Shown piece after piece: positions 16,662 to 25,128 of a DNA stretch of 64,000 nucleotides. The notes below the pieces were generated by a model, which saw only the letters and a list, made by a program, of their open reading frames with translations, did not search any database and was not told where the DNA came from. Position 1 is the stretch's first letter. Each line of letters starts with the position of its first letter. Source of the stretch: JANMDS01 sp031430575 (GTDB lineage Bacteria > Pseudomonadota > Gammaproteobacteria > Burkholderiales > Casimicrobiaceae); contig JANPBT010000015.1 of the NCBI GenBank assembly GCA_031430575.1, positions 1 through 64,000 on the forward strand, written 5' to 3'. A program made the position numbers and the translations under genes.

Positions 16662-18382
16662 CGAGTCAGACCGCGTTCTCGCTCAAAAACATAAAATTGA
16701 TTTGCATCCGCGTGGAGCCATTCGCTCCACGACTCAAAGGGCCACCGCACGCGTATTTTTACCTTTTGGGTATTGCCAAGCCCGAAATGCACCCACCCTA
16801 AATGCCCGCTTGCGTGCCCGCCGCCGACAGTTAACTCTTGGCGCAGGATTGGTTTTCCGGAGCTGCCCAAATCGATTTCGACCCACGCGCCGATAGCATC
16901 GCGATTTGCCCCCGTTTGCTTCAGCCGGAGCTGCAGCCAATTTCCCATCGGGACAGGCGTAGATGCCGAGCCTGCACCGACATTTCGCCAGAGTTGCGCC
17001 TTATCCCAACGATTCACCACAACAATATCTAAGAGCCCATCAGCGTTTAGGTCGACCGCCAATCCGCCGCGCCCGCGCTTTACGCTGGCGATACCGGCAA
17101 GATGCCCGCTCTCAAAGAAGCGACCGTCCGACTGCTGAAGGAGCAGATTATTGGGATCGAGTGCCGCAAAATCAGGCATCGATGAAATATTGCCTTTAAC
17201 GATGAAGAGATCGATTAGCGTGTCGTTGTTGGCATCGATAAATTGACTGTGCCAAGCGGTTGAGGGGCGTACGTCACCGCCAACGAACGGTCGGTGCGCG
17301 GTCGCACCGCGTTTGTAGGCGATATCTGAGTAGGTCGGCTGCGTTACATCTGCAACCAATTTCTGCAGCTTATTGTCGGACATGCTGGTGAGAAAAATTT
17401 CAGGACGTCCATCGCCATCGACATCGTAACTCGCAATGCCCATTCCCCAAATTTGTAAAGGTTTCCATCCGTTTTCTTCTGAATACAGAACCGGCGCGAG
17501 ACCCGGCGTGAATCTAAAGAGTTGCTCCTGACCATTTTTGTAGTATTCGCGATCATTGCTCACGCGCAGCGCAGCGGCAGCACCGGTGCCCGTCCAGTCT
17601 GAAAAAAGCATTGAAAGTGCGCAGTGTGATGGCAGCAATGGGGACGGTGGCGCAAACCGTTTCATGCCGGCGATTGGGCGCAGAAAGAAAGCGGGCGTGC
17701 AGCTACCCCAAGGAAATTCTGGCTTAGTGCGGTCGGTGTACGTGCCGAAGGCGAGGGTTGGCCAATGTTGACCACGCTCCCATGTCGCGGAAAATGCCGT
17801 GTGCCACGCATTGCTGCTCTGGGCCGACCACGTTGAGTTAGCGCGCTCAAATTTGCAGCCGCCAAGCCCGCGAAAAAGCTGAACTTCGCCAACGCGGAGC
17901 ACGACCACGTCGGCGTGGCCATCGCCGTCAATATCGAGCGGGTATGCACCAATCGCATTGGTTAGCTCTAAGCCAGAACGTTCTTCGACAAATTTGAGTG
18001 CGCCTGCCCGCGTACTTCGGTTACGATAGAACCGTGATCGGTTGACGCCACCGGTGACGTAAAGCTCTGGCAAACCATCGCCGTCGCAGTCAAATGCCGC
18101 AACACCACCGCCAACTAAATATTCTTCCTCCCCGTCAAATCGTATTTGCAAACCAGAGGAATCGGTTTCCTCGACAAAGCGCGGAATCGCCGGGGGTCTA
18201 AGGCCGCCGTCTGCCTTGAGATCTCCCTGCGCCAAACTACCCAATGAAAAAAACAGCATCAAAGCAGCGAGACCGAGCGCGGGGGGCACGCGTCTACGCT
18301 GTGCGATGAGTGCATCTGATTCGAAAAAGTTGAGATTGTCCACTCTAAATATTACCGATGTATAGTTTGATCTCGCGATCAT
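16646..18382 (-). CDS. FG-GAP/VCBS repeat protein with C-terminal ASPIC/UnbV domain
   Basis: About 578 residues. After a signal peptide (RRRVPPALGLAALMLFFSLGSLAQ region, cleavage near residue 55 of this model) come repeated FG-GAP/integrin-like blades with calcium-binding loops: FDCDGDGLPELYVTGG, LDIDGDGHADVVVL, YDVDGDGRPEIFL, DANNDTLIDLFIV, LNADGLLDIVVV. The C-terminal ASPIC/UnbV domain is marked by RDAIGAWVEI, GGGHASGHLGWVHFGLG and VRWPFESWSEW. Such proteins (CRTAC1-like) form secreted beta-propellers, commonly thought to bind calcium. The start is uncertain: ATG 18382 gives a long leader, and a later GTG or TTG may be used. Confidence 0.82.
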   Translation of the reverse strand: MIARSNYTSVIFRVDNLNFFESDALIAQRRRVPPALGLAALMLFFSLGSLAQGDLKADGGLRPPAIPRFVEETDSSGLQIRFDGEEEYLVGGGVAAFDCDGDGLPELYVTGGVNRSRFYRNRSTRAGALKFVEERSGLELTNAIGAYPLDIDGDGHADVVVLRVGEVQLFRGLGGCKFERANSTWSAQSSNAWHTAFSATWERGQHWPTLAFGTYTDRTKPEFPWGSCTPAFFLRPIAGMKRFAPPSPLLPSHCALSMLFSDWTGTGAAAALRVSNDREYYKNGQEQLFRFTPGLAPVLYSEENGWKPLQIWGMGIASYDVDGDGRPEIFLTSMSDNKLQKLVADVTQPTYSDIAYKRGATAHRPFVGGDVRPSTAWHSQFIDANNDTLIDLFIVKGNISSMPDFAALDPNNLLLQQSDGRFFESGHLAGIASVKRGRGGLAVDLNADGLLDIVVVNRWDKAQLWRNVGAGSASTPVPMGNWLQLRLKQTGANRDAIGAWVEIDLGSSGKPILRQELTVGGGHASGHLGWVHFGLGNTQKVKIRVRWPFESWSEWLHADANQFYVFERERGLTRWSAP

Positions 18383-18753
18383 GAAAAGCGTCGTAGGAAA
18401 GGGTCGATACCCCAAAAAAACGCTCTCCTGTTTCGTGATTGCGCTCACCATGAAAAGCAATCTCAAGCGTAAACAGTACGCGTACGCCTTACGACCCCTA
18501 ATTTTCCAAAATGATCTGTCAGCGTTGTACCATTTAACCGCTTATGGGGTGATTGATTCTGGGGCTGCGCAATCAATTTGTGAGATTGCGTTTAGGTATA
18601 GCGTGATCTCACTTTCGCCCCGGCTCGAATTTCTAGTGGCAATGGAGCGATCGAAAACGGGCGTATCGCGCCAGCCGCAAATCCCTCGCACTTGCGTCGA
18701 GCTTGTAGCGTAAGCTTACTTCAGATGTTCGCAAATTGGATCCTAGAAACAAT
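18383..18753. other. 371-bp intergenic region
   Basis: Lies between the FG-GAP gene and the ROK regulator, both on the minus strand. It holds two short inverted repeats, ATTGATT/AATCAAT (18553-18578) and GTGAGAT/ATCTCAC (18580-18612), after the ROK gene's stop. A plus-strand frame (18381-18713) has no recognisable protein. No copy of the 18-bp repeat is present. Confidence 0.6.
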
Positions 18754-19941
18754 TCAAACCTCCGCGAGTAGCCGTGGCGAATTGAGCTCGAACTTAATCT
18801 GCGGAATCGCCGCGTTTACGTCGGCGTGAGAGGGGGCATTCATCGGGCGCAAGAGCTGGTGCATCGTGAGCGCCGCAGCGCCAACGGCGGAGGCGAGGAT
18901 TCCGTACTTCGCCGCGCGCACTTTCGGCAGAGGCATATTGGCATCGCGTGCGTGTGCTTCGAGTGACGATTGCGCCGCAGCAAGAATCATCGGATACTTG
19001 CTGCAAGTGTAGCCACCCACAACGATTAGCGCGGAATCAAAGGTGATCCAGAGATTATGCAGTGCAAGTCCCATGAAATAGCCGCCTGAAATTGGGTCAT
19101 CCATCGTCGCTAAAGCACGCGCACCAAATAGTGTTTCGGCGCAGCCGCGTCGACCGCAGGGGCACGGCAAGCCGTTTAACTGCAGCACGCTATGACCAAT
19201 TTCACCCGCCATTCCGCGCGCGCCGGAGTAAAGCCGGTCGTTCATGATGATTCCGGCACCAACGCCCGTTGCACAGTTCACAAAAATGAGGGAGTGTATT
19301 TCTTCATTTACTGCAAATTCATATTCGCTAAGCGCTGCGGTATCGGCATCGTTGCGCACGTAAATCGGCAGTCTCGGCAAGCGAACCGCAGCCAATGCTT
19401 GGGTTACGAGCGGAATGAAATGCAGATCGCGCCAACCAAGATTTGGCGCGATGCGCACGATACCGGCGGCCTCCTCATATACCCCGGCGACTCCGATGCC
19501 AAGGCCAGAAGACTGAACGCCACGGGCGAGCATTTCACGATACGCGCGCTCCACTAAGACGGCCAATTGTGCGCAGATCGCTGCCGGATTTTTCGACGTA
19601 AGCCGCTCTTCGGTAGACCAGAGCACTTCTCCAGTCAGCGAGACGCCAACGACGCGCAACGCCTCCACTGCAATCTCAACCCCGAGTAATCCGCGTGTCT
19701 TGCCGTTGATCTGCAATGGCGTTGATGGGCGACCGAGGGAGCGAAGGGGTTGCGATAACGGTATCTCAGATAGCCAGCCTTCTTCGATGAGATCCCGCAC
19801 CAAAAGACTGACGGTCGATTTTGTCAAACCACTTCGCGTGGCGAGCTGCGCCCGTGATTGTCCGGGTTGCTGGCGAATCATGCGGAAGATCACGCTCAGA
19901 TTGATGCGCTTGACGAGCTGCTGATCTCCGATGGTTTTCAT
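18754..19941 (-). CDS. xylR: ROK-family transcriptional regulator, XylR-like
   Basis: 395 residues. An N-terminal winged helix-turn-helix (LSVIFRMIRQQPGQSRAQLA, then TKSTVSLLVRDLIEEGWL) is followed by a ROK sugar-kinase-like domain with IYVRNDADTAALSEYEF and the zinc-binding CPCGRRGCAETLFG. Proteobacterial and Bacillus XylR proteins have this architecture and repress xylose genes until xylose binds. ATG 19941 is 4 bases after the stop of the ATP-binding gene, so it is the last gene of the xylF-xylH-xylG-xylR operon. A XylR-type operator lies ahead of xylF at 23186-23206, supporting autoregulation of the operon. The symbol is inferred from context and operator. Confidence 0.82.
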   Translation of the reverse strand: MKTIGDQQLVKRINLSVIFRMIRQQPGQSRAQLATRSGLTKSTVSLLVRDLIEEGWLSEIPLSQPLRSLGRPSTPLQINGKTRGLLGVEIAVEALRVVGVSLTGEVLWSTEERLTSKNPAAICAQLAVLVERAYREMLARGVQSSGLGIGVAGVYEEAAGIVRIAPNLGWRDLHFIPLVTQALAAVRLPRLPIYVRNDADTAALSEYEFAVNEEIHSLIFVNCATGVGAGIIMNDRLYSGARGMAGEIGHSVLQLNGLPCPCGRRGCAETLFGARALATMDDPISGGYFMGLALHNLWITFDSALIVVGGYTCSKYPMILAAAQSSLEAHARDANMPLPKVRAAKYGILASAVGAAALTMHQLLRPMNAPSHADVNAAIPQIKFELNSPRLLAEV

Positions 19942-19945
19942 TAGA

Positions 19946-20728
19946 TCAAACCGTCGCGCTCTGATCGAGCGTTTCAGTTTGGATTTTCCCCTCGGGTCGC
20001 CTGCCACCAATAATCATCCCGAGCACTTCCTCTTCGGTGACGTCGCGGGTGCGATAAGTGCCCACCAAGGCGCCATTTTTCATGACGGCGAGTCGATCAC
20101 TCAATGCGAATACGTCAGGCATATCATGAGAAATCAGAAAAATACCTACGCCGTCACTTTTGAGCTGACGCACCAGATTTCCGACCATGGCCGTTTCTTC
20201 TGGCCCCAGCGCTGCTGTGGGCTCATCCATAATCAGGATGCGCGCATTGAAGTAGATCGCGCGTGAGATCGCGACGACTTGGCGCTGACCGCCAGAGAGT
20301 CGTCGTACCGGAATGCGAACATTTTTGAAATTTTTATTGAGGCGCTCGAAAACTTTTCGCGCTTCTGCATCCATCCGATGATCGTCTAACGTATTCCATC
20401 GCGTGAGTAATTCCCGCCCTAAAAATAGGTTAGCCACCGCGTCTAGGTTATCCGCTAGCGCTAAGGTTTGATAGATAGATTCGATCCCGATTCGTTGCGA
20501 GTCTACGGGTGATTTGATCGACACTTTCGCGCCGTTAACGAGCACATCACCACTATCGATTGGATACGCGCCTGCGAGCATTTTCATGAGCGTTGATTTG
20601 CCCGCACCGTTATGCCCCAATACCGCAACGACCTCGCCAGGATAGAGATTGAGGCTTACATTATCGACCGCGCGAACTCCGCCAAAAGCCTTATGGATAT
20701 TGCGCAACTCAACCAGGGGAGTGCTCAC
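19946..20728 (-). CDS. Sugar ABC transporter ATP-binding protein, XylG/RbsA-like single domain
   Basis: 260 residues with one ATPase cassette: Walker A GHNGAGKST, the CUT2-typical YQTLALADNLDAVANLFLGREL, signature LSGGQRQVVAISRA, Walker B ILIMDEPTAALGP, and ISHDMPDVFALSDR. E. coli XylG and RbsA have two such domains, so this is a half-size member of the CUT2 group. The GTG start at 20728 overlaps the permease stop as GTGA and follows GGAG, giving tight translational coupling; the longer frame to 20812 would run inside the permease gene. Confidence 0.9.
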   Translation of the reverse strand: MSTPLVELRNIHKAFGGVRAVDNVSLNLYPGEVVAVLGHNGAGKSTLMKMLAGAYPIDSGDVLVNGAKVSIKSPVDSQRIGIESIYQTLALADNLDAVANLFLGRELLTRWNTLDDHRMDAEARKVFERLNKNFKNVRIPVRRLSGGQRQVVAISRAIYFNARILIMDEPTAALGPEETAMVGNLVRQLKSDGVGIFLISHDMPDVFALSDRLAVMKNGALVGTYRTRDVTEEEVLGMIIGGRRPEGKIQTETLDQSATV

Positions 20729-21915
20729 GTCGTATCTCCTGTGTAACGGCGATAGAGCACATCGAAAACGACCGCAGCAATGAGCACTTGACCAATGATG
20801 ACGTAGCGCCAACCAATCGATACATCGAGTAACAGCATGCCGCTGTCGATCGATTGCATGATGAGCGCACCGAGCACTGAGCCCAGTATTGAGCCGCTGC
20901 CGCCCGCTAGTGCCGTGCCGCCGATGACTGCGGCGGCGATCACATAGAGCTCCATGCTCGTGCCCAATGAATTAGTGCCCGCATTCAATCGCGCAATCGA
21001 TACGATGGCTGCAATTGCGATCAGAATGCCCATCAAGCCGAAGAGCATTAAGGTCACGCGCTTGACCGGTATGCCGACCAGCGCGGCGGCATCTGGATTG
21101 CCGCCCATAGCGAAAACGTAGCGGCCAAATCGCGTGTGATGCACGAGAAACGATAACGTAAATGCCACGCCAGCCCAAATTAAGACCGGGATCGGAACCC
21201 CTTGCGGGGCATCTTTGCTCCCGATACGATAGCTATTCATCGCTGCTGCAAAGCCTATGATTACGAGCGCGGGAACCAGAAAGGTCAATGCATCTAACCA
21301 CGCTGGGTTGTTGGGAATACCGTAACGGGTTTTGGCGTTTCGTTTGCTGATGACAGACCAGAGCAGAGCCGCACTCATCAAGGCTGCAATGACCCAGCTC
21401 GCGGTTGTGCCTATTGCACCATCAAATCCGCCGCCGAGCCGCTGAAAAAAGGGATCATTTACGGGTTGTGTTTTGCCGTCGGCAACCAAAAAAGCAGCAC
21501 CCCGAAATGACATCAAGCCGCCCAGCGTGACCACGAAAGACGGCACGCCCATCATTGCAGTCAGCGCGCCTTGATAGATGGCGGCTGCAATCGCGACGGC
21601 AAGCCCTGCGAGTATCGCAGCAGGCCAACTCCAATTGAAGGTGTACATCAATGTCGCCATGAGCACGCCGACAAAGCCCATAACCGACCCGACGGAGAGG
21701 TCGATATGGCGGGCAACGATGACCAAAACCGCCACCGCAGACACGATCCCAACAACTGCCGTTTGCTGAGCAATGTTGTAAAGATTTTCGGGCGAAAGAA
21801 AAATGCCGTCGGACAATACGCCAAAAATGAGCGCAATGAGTAAAAGCACAAAACTCATCAGGACAAGTCGCCAATCAATGGCAGCTTGCCGTAGCGAATG
21901 GATTAGTGGGCTCAT
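20725..21915 (-). CDS. xylH: Sugar ABC transporter permease, XylH-like (CUT2)
   Basis: 396-residue inner-membrane permease with about ten hydrophobic segments. Family features are LSPENLYNIAQQTAVVGIVSA, VARHIDLSVGSVMGF (the conserved D-L-S-V-G motif) and GMLLLDVSIGWRYVIIGQVL near the end; TRYGIPNNP also resembles XylH. Start ATG 21915 has GGAG seven bases upstream. It lies between xylF, with a 176-base hairpin-rich gap, and the ATPase gene, which overlaps it by 4 bases. Xylose specificity is inferred from XylF and the operator. Confidence 0.88.
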   Translation of the reverse strand: MSPLIHSLRQAAIDWRLVLMSFVLLLIALIFGVLSDGIFLSPENLYNIAQQTAVVGIVSAVAVLVIVARHIDLSVGSVMGFVGVLMATLMYTFNWSWPAAILAGLAVAIAAAIYQGALTAMMGVPSFVVTLGGLMSFRGAAFLVADGKTQPVNDPFFQRLGGGFDGAIGTTASWVIAALMSAALLWSVISKRNAKTRYGIPNNPAWLDALTFLVPALVIIGFAAAMNSYRIGSKDAPQGVPIPVLIWAGVAFTLSFLVHHTRFGRYVFAMGGNPDAAALVGIPVKRVTLMLFGLMGILIAIAAIVSIARLNAGTNSLGTSMELYVIAAAVIGGTALAGGSGSILGSVLGALIMQSIDSGMLLLDVSIGWRYVIIGQVLIAAVVFDVLYRRYTGDTT

Positions 21916-21997
21916 ATCGCATCTCCGAAAGGCTGGCGACTCCATGCCCTCGATGCATGATCGTGGATGGGAATCGACTTGGAATATTTACAGTGCG

Positions 21998-22067
21998 GCT
22001 TACTTGCGTCGAAGGTTGACGCAAGTAAGCGGGTTACCGCAAACAGCATTCACAATGCCGTTTGCGG
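21998..22067. terminator. Two hairpins between xylF and xylH
   Basis: A perfect 13-bp stem (GCTTACTTGCGTC at 21998-22010 with its complement at 22018-22030) and a second 14-bp stem with one mismatch (22037-22067, CAC loop). Neither has a T-run on the transcribed side. Such structures after a binding-protein gene usually protect the upstream mRNA and reduce downstream expression, giving more receptor than permease. Confidence 0.6.
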
Positions 22068-22091
22068 CCTTACCGTGACTTCAACGCGTGC

Positions 22092-23114
22092 TTACTTACA
22101 GCCGGCTGGTGCGGTTGCTTTATCAACACCCTTGCACAACGCGTCGGCTTTGATCCAGCCGGCTTTGAGTACGACGTCAAGATTTTTATTGGTAATTGCA
22201 ACCGGCTTCAAAAATTGCGCTTGCATTGCCATTTTCTTAGCACCGCCGCTCCATGTTGTCGCGCCCGTTACCTTTTTGCCAGCGGCGAGCATTACCGCTG
22301 CTGCTGCTGCGTCTTTGCCTAAATCACGGGCATCTTTCCAGACCGAGACCGTTTGGGTGCCCATGGCGACGCGGTTAAGCGCAGCAAGGTCGCCATCTTG
22401 GCCAGATACCGGAACGCCCTTCATGCCCTTGGCTGTCAATGCAGCGACGACGCCACCTGCCATACCATCGTTGGAAGCGACGACGGCATCAATTTTGCCG
22501 CCGGTCTTGGTGATGATTTGTTCCATATTTTTCTGGGCAACTTCTGGCTTCCAGCCGTCGGTATATTCTTCACCGACGATTTTGATATCGCCTTTTTTGA
22601 CAGCAGCATCAATCACTTCTTGCTGGCCGCCGCGTAAAAAATCGGCGTTAGGGTCGGTTGGCGAGCCCTTAATCATGACGTAATTACCTTTTGGCTTTGC
22701 TGCCAAAATCGCACGCGCTTGCATGCGGCCTACTTCCACGTTGTCAAAGGTGATGTAGAAAACGCCGGGCGCTTCGATCAAGCGATCATAAGCGACCACT
22801 GGAATTTTTTGCTGATTTGCTTTGTTAACCGCAGGCAAGATCGCATCTTTATCCATTGCAAGGATGATTAGCGCTTTTGCGCCTTTTGAGATCAAGCTAT
22901 CGATATCGGCCAATTGCTTTTCGGGCGAGCCACCAGCGTCAGCGCTAATATATTTCGCGCCAGATTTAGCCAATTCAGCCTTGATCGCAGCTTCATCGGT
23001 CTTCCAGCGCTCTTCCTGGAAATTTGACCAGCTCACGCCAATGGTTGTTTGCGCAGCGGCAGTAAACGCAACCGCACTTAACGCGACTGCAGATAAATAT
23101 TGGTTCAGTTTCAT
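22092..23114 (-). CDS. xylF: D-xylose-type periplasmic binding protein XylF
   Basis: 340 residues with a signal peptide (MKLNQYLSAVALSAVAFTAAAQ). The mature part starts TIGVSWSNFQEERWKTDEAAI, close to the XylF opening IGMAIDDLRLERW. It continues SADAGGSPEKQLADIDSLISKG, IILAMDKDAILPAVNKAN, IPVVAYDRLI, YITFDNVEVGRMQA and ASNDGMAGGVVAAL, all characteristic of XylF among CUT2 receptors. GGAG precedes the ATG. It is the first gene of the operon, with a XylR-like operator about 75 bases upstream. Confidence 0.9.
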   Translation of the reverse strand: MKLNQYLSAVALSAVAFTAAAQTTIGVSWSNFQEERWKTDEAAIKAELAKSGAKYISADAGGSPEKQLADIDSLISKGAKALIILAMDKDAILPAVNKANQQKIPVVAYDRLIEAPGVFYITFDNVEVGRMQARAILAAKPKGNYVMIKGSPTDPNADFLRGGQQEVIDAAVKKGDIKIVGEEYTDGWKPEVAQKNMEQIITKTGGKIDAVVASNDGMAGGVVAALTAKGMKGVPVSGQDGDLAALNRVAMGTQTVSVWKDARDLGKDAAAAAVMLAAGKKVTGATTWSGGAKKMAMQAQFLKPVAITNKNLDVVLKAGWIKADALCKGVDKATAPAGCK

Positions 23115-23185
23115 AGAGTCTCCTCAAGTGCGCCCTGAATGGCGCGATTGTGATTTTGTCGCTTGAAAACTAGCGCTTTCGCGAT

Positions 23186-23211
23186 TTAGTTTAGTCAACA
23201 AACTAATTATA
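23186..23211 (-). promoter_or_regulatory. XylR-like operator abutting the xylF -10 box
   Basis: Inverted repeat TTAGTTT-N7-AAACTAA at 23186-23206. The half-sites match those of the well-known XylR operator (TTAGTTT ... AAACTAA). On the minus strand a perfect TATAAT is at 23211-23206 immediately upstream, so the operator covers the start-site region, the usual position for repression. Confidence 0.7.
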
Positions 23212-23317
23212 GGCACACTTTTCTGATTCTGCTTTTCTCCGAGATACGGTTGAAAAGTAACGCCACACTACATGAATTTTGCGAATGCAATATTCAGAAA
23301 ATAGCAAAAAACGCCAT

Positions 23318-23335
23318 TTTCTGCGCCGCAGGTAT
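23318..23335 (-). repeat. 18-bp dispersed repeat, exact core, reverse orientation
   Basis: Exact core and GGTAT end, but TTT in place of AAT. It is upstream of the xylF promoter, in the 486-bp gap (23115-23600) that otherwise holds the xyl promoter/operator and no recognisable gene. Confidence 0.85.
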
Positions 23336-23568
23336 TTTTAGCGATCTCGAGCTGGCTGGCGCGCCAGACTGCCGCATGTTGCGTAACGCAGGCCACCACG
23401 GGCGCGAAAATCGACAACGCCTTCGACAGCGGTGATGCCAATTTCAGCGCAGGAATGCCCTGATTGATTTTTGACGTTCACACCGATCATTTTGGCGCAA
23501 CGCTCTAGGCGAGCAACCCTGCGGGCAACACGTAAGGATGAGACCTCGTTTCGACTGTGTAGCTACGT

Positions 23569-23586
23569 ATACCTGCGGCGCAGATT
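23569..23586 (+). repeat. 18-bp dispersed repeat, exact, forward orientation
   Basis: Exact copy 15 bases beyond the 3' end of the EamA transporter gene at 23601. Confidence 0.9.
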
Positions 23587-23600
23587 TGAGCATTTTGGGC

Positions 23601-24506
23601 TTATTTTTTGAGCGTACTCAAGCCGATAATGGCGCTGACCACAATCGCCGCGCCGAGCCACTGAATGCTTTGTAGCGTCTGCCCCAATATTGCCCAACCC
23701 ATGAAGAGCGTTGCCACGGGCTCGACGTTAAGTGCGGGGGCGTTGCGCGCCATATCCAATCGCGGCATCAGCACGAAAAGCGTGGAAAACGCGGTGCCGT
23801 AAATCACCGCCACCAGTGCGATTGCCCACCAGCCTTTCGCCTCGCGTGGAAATGCCATCGCCGATTCGGGCAACGCGCCGGTGGCCGCCAACAGGCCCAC
23901 GACTGCGAATACGATTGCCTGTAGCGCAAGCGTGCGCGTTGCCCCCGCGATTGCATTGAGCTTGCGCTCGGTTATCCAAAGCACCGCTGCAAACGAGACC
24001 GCCGCACCGAGACCAAAGGCAACACCCGCCGCAAACGTCGGCGTCCATGGCGCGCCGGCGAGCGCAGACGGTACGTTTAAGACCAAAATCAAGCCAAACA
24101 AAATGACGCCGATCATTGCGAGCGCTGCATTGCGCGGGCGCGCACCACCCAAGGCCCAATTGATGAGCATAAAGAGCACTGGAAATAAGTTAAATACCAG
24201 CAACGCGAGCGCGACCGGAATCCGGGCAACGGCGGAGTAAATGCACAAACTTTGAAACGCAACCAAAGCCCCGGCCGCCGCGAGCCACGGGCGCACTGTC
24301 GGCGCAACGGTCGTAGCACTTTTCAAAATGAGCACCAGCCCAACTAGAAAAATTGCGCAGAGACCCGAGCGCAGAATCACCGCAAGCCCAACGCCCGCGC
24401 CGTTATCAAACGCAATCCGCGCAGCGATATGATTTGCACCAAAGGTCGTTGCGATTAAGGCCAAAAATGCGACTGCATTTGAGCGGGAGAGCGGCGCAGC
24501 GTTCAT
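23601..24506 (-). CDS. EamA/DMT-superfamily transporter
   Basis: 301-residue inner-membrane protein with ten predicted hydrophobic segments in two repeated halves, as in drug/metabolite transporters. Seen are FLALIATTFGANHIAARIAFD at the start, ARIPVALALLVFNLFPVLFM at the end of the first half, and PALNVEPVATLFMGWAILG plus WLGAAIVVSAII at the end of the second. The substrate cannot be told. ATG 24506 is preferred; the longer frame to 24542 translates the dispersed repeat (NLRRRYE). Confidence 0.88.
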   Translation of the reverse strand: MNAAPLSRSNAVAFLALIATTFGANHIAARIAFDNGAGVGLAVILRSGLCAIFLVGLVLILKSATTVAPTVRPWLAAAGALVAFQSLCIYSAVARIPVALALLVFNLFPVLFMLINWALGGARPRNAALAMIGVILFGLILVLNVPSALAGAPWTPTFAAGVAFGLGAAVSFAAVLWITERKLNAIAGATRTLALQAIVFAVVGLLAATGALPESAMAFPREAKGWWAIALVAVIYGTAFSTLFVLMPRLDMARNAPALNVEPVATLFMGWAILGQTLQSIQWLGAAIVVSAIIGLSTLKK

Positions 24507-24515
24507 TGGAAGTTC

Positions 24516-24558
24516 ATACCTGCGGCGCAGATTCGAGCCCAAAACTGCGCCGCGGGTA
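24516..24558. terminator. Inverted repeat pair between a pseudogene and the EamA gene
   Basis: An exact forward copy (24516-24533) faces a variant reverse copy with one core change (24541-24558). Arms 24517-24530 and 24545-24558 pair with one mismatch. It sits in the gap between the end of the decayed propeller gene and the start of the EamA gene, both on the minus strand. Confidence 0.6.
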
Positions 24559-24566
24559 GATGCGTT

Positions 24567-25058
24567 TTATTCAATGATGACCACCCCCCCAAGGGAATTT
24601 TCCGACGGCGCTATCTTTCGCGTTTTTACGCTGGGCGGTATTGATCACGCGCACCGTGCCAGACCGACCGTTGGCGACATAGCGTTTTGCGCCGTCGTAG
24701 GTGATGGCCATGTTCCGCGGACGATCGCCGACGTCGCCAGCCATTTTCCATCAGGTGAGGTGTAAATCGCTTCTGGAGATTCGCCCAGCATGATGCTGTG
24801 AACGATTTTTCTAGAAGCTGCATCGACCACGAGCAACTGCCCTTTTGTTTGTTCGCTCACGTAAATCGATTTACCATCTTTACTGAGCGCGAGGCTACGC
24901 GGCTTGCCGCAGGTAATAAGCTCGCCGACGATAATATCTGTAGCGGTATCTATAAAGCTTAGCGAGCCGCTATTTTCGTTTGACACGACCGCGATACCCG
25001 CAAGCGCAGGGGCCAATCCAACAAGCCAAAATACCACGATAAATACGCACTTCACCAT
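24567..25058 (-). pseudogene. Decayed YVTN-type beta-propeller gene (internal deletion plus frameshifts)
   Basis: The start (25058) has a signal peptide and good propeller blades (NENSGSLSFIDTATDIIVGE, GKPRSLALSKDGKSIYVSEQ, GESPEAIYTSPDGKWLA). After about residue 107 the frame turns to nonsense, while another frame continues as VGDRPRNMAITYDGAKRYVA and ends AVGKFPWGG. In the last part a run of seven G shifts the frame; with six G the end would read FPWGVVIIE and stop at 24567, a classic ending of the family. The gene is also only about three blades long instead of about seven. This points to an internal deletion with frame loss. Confidence 0.75.
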
Positions 25059-25128
25059 GAATAATCCTTTGCGTGGTGTAGTCTTTAGTGTAGCGAGCCT
25101 TGCGCCAATCTGCTGGGATATTCCCGTT

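Noticed and set aside
18381..18713. 110-codon plus-strand frame between the FG-GAP and ROK genes
   Set aside because: No family resemblance, no clear ribosome-binding site, and it covers inverted repeats typical of non-coding sequence.
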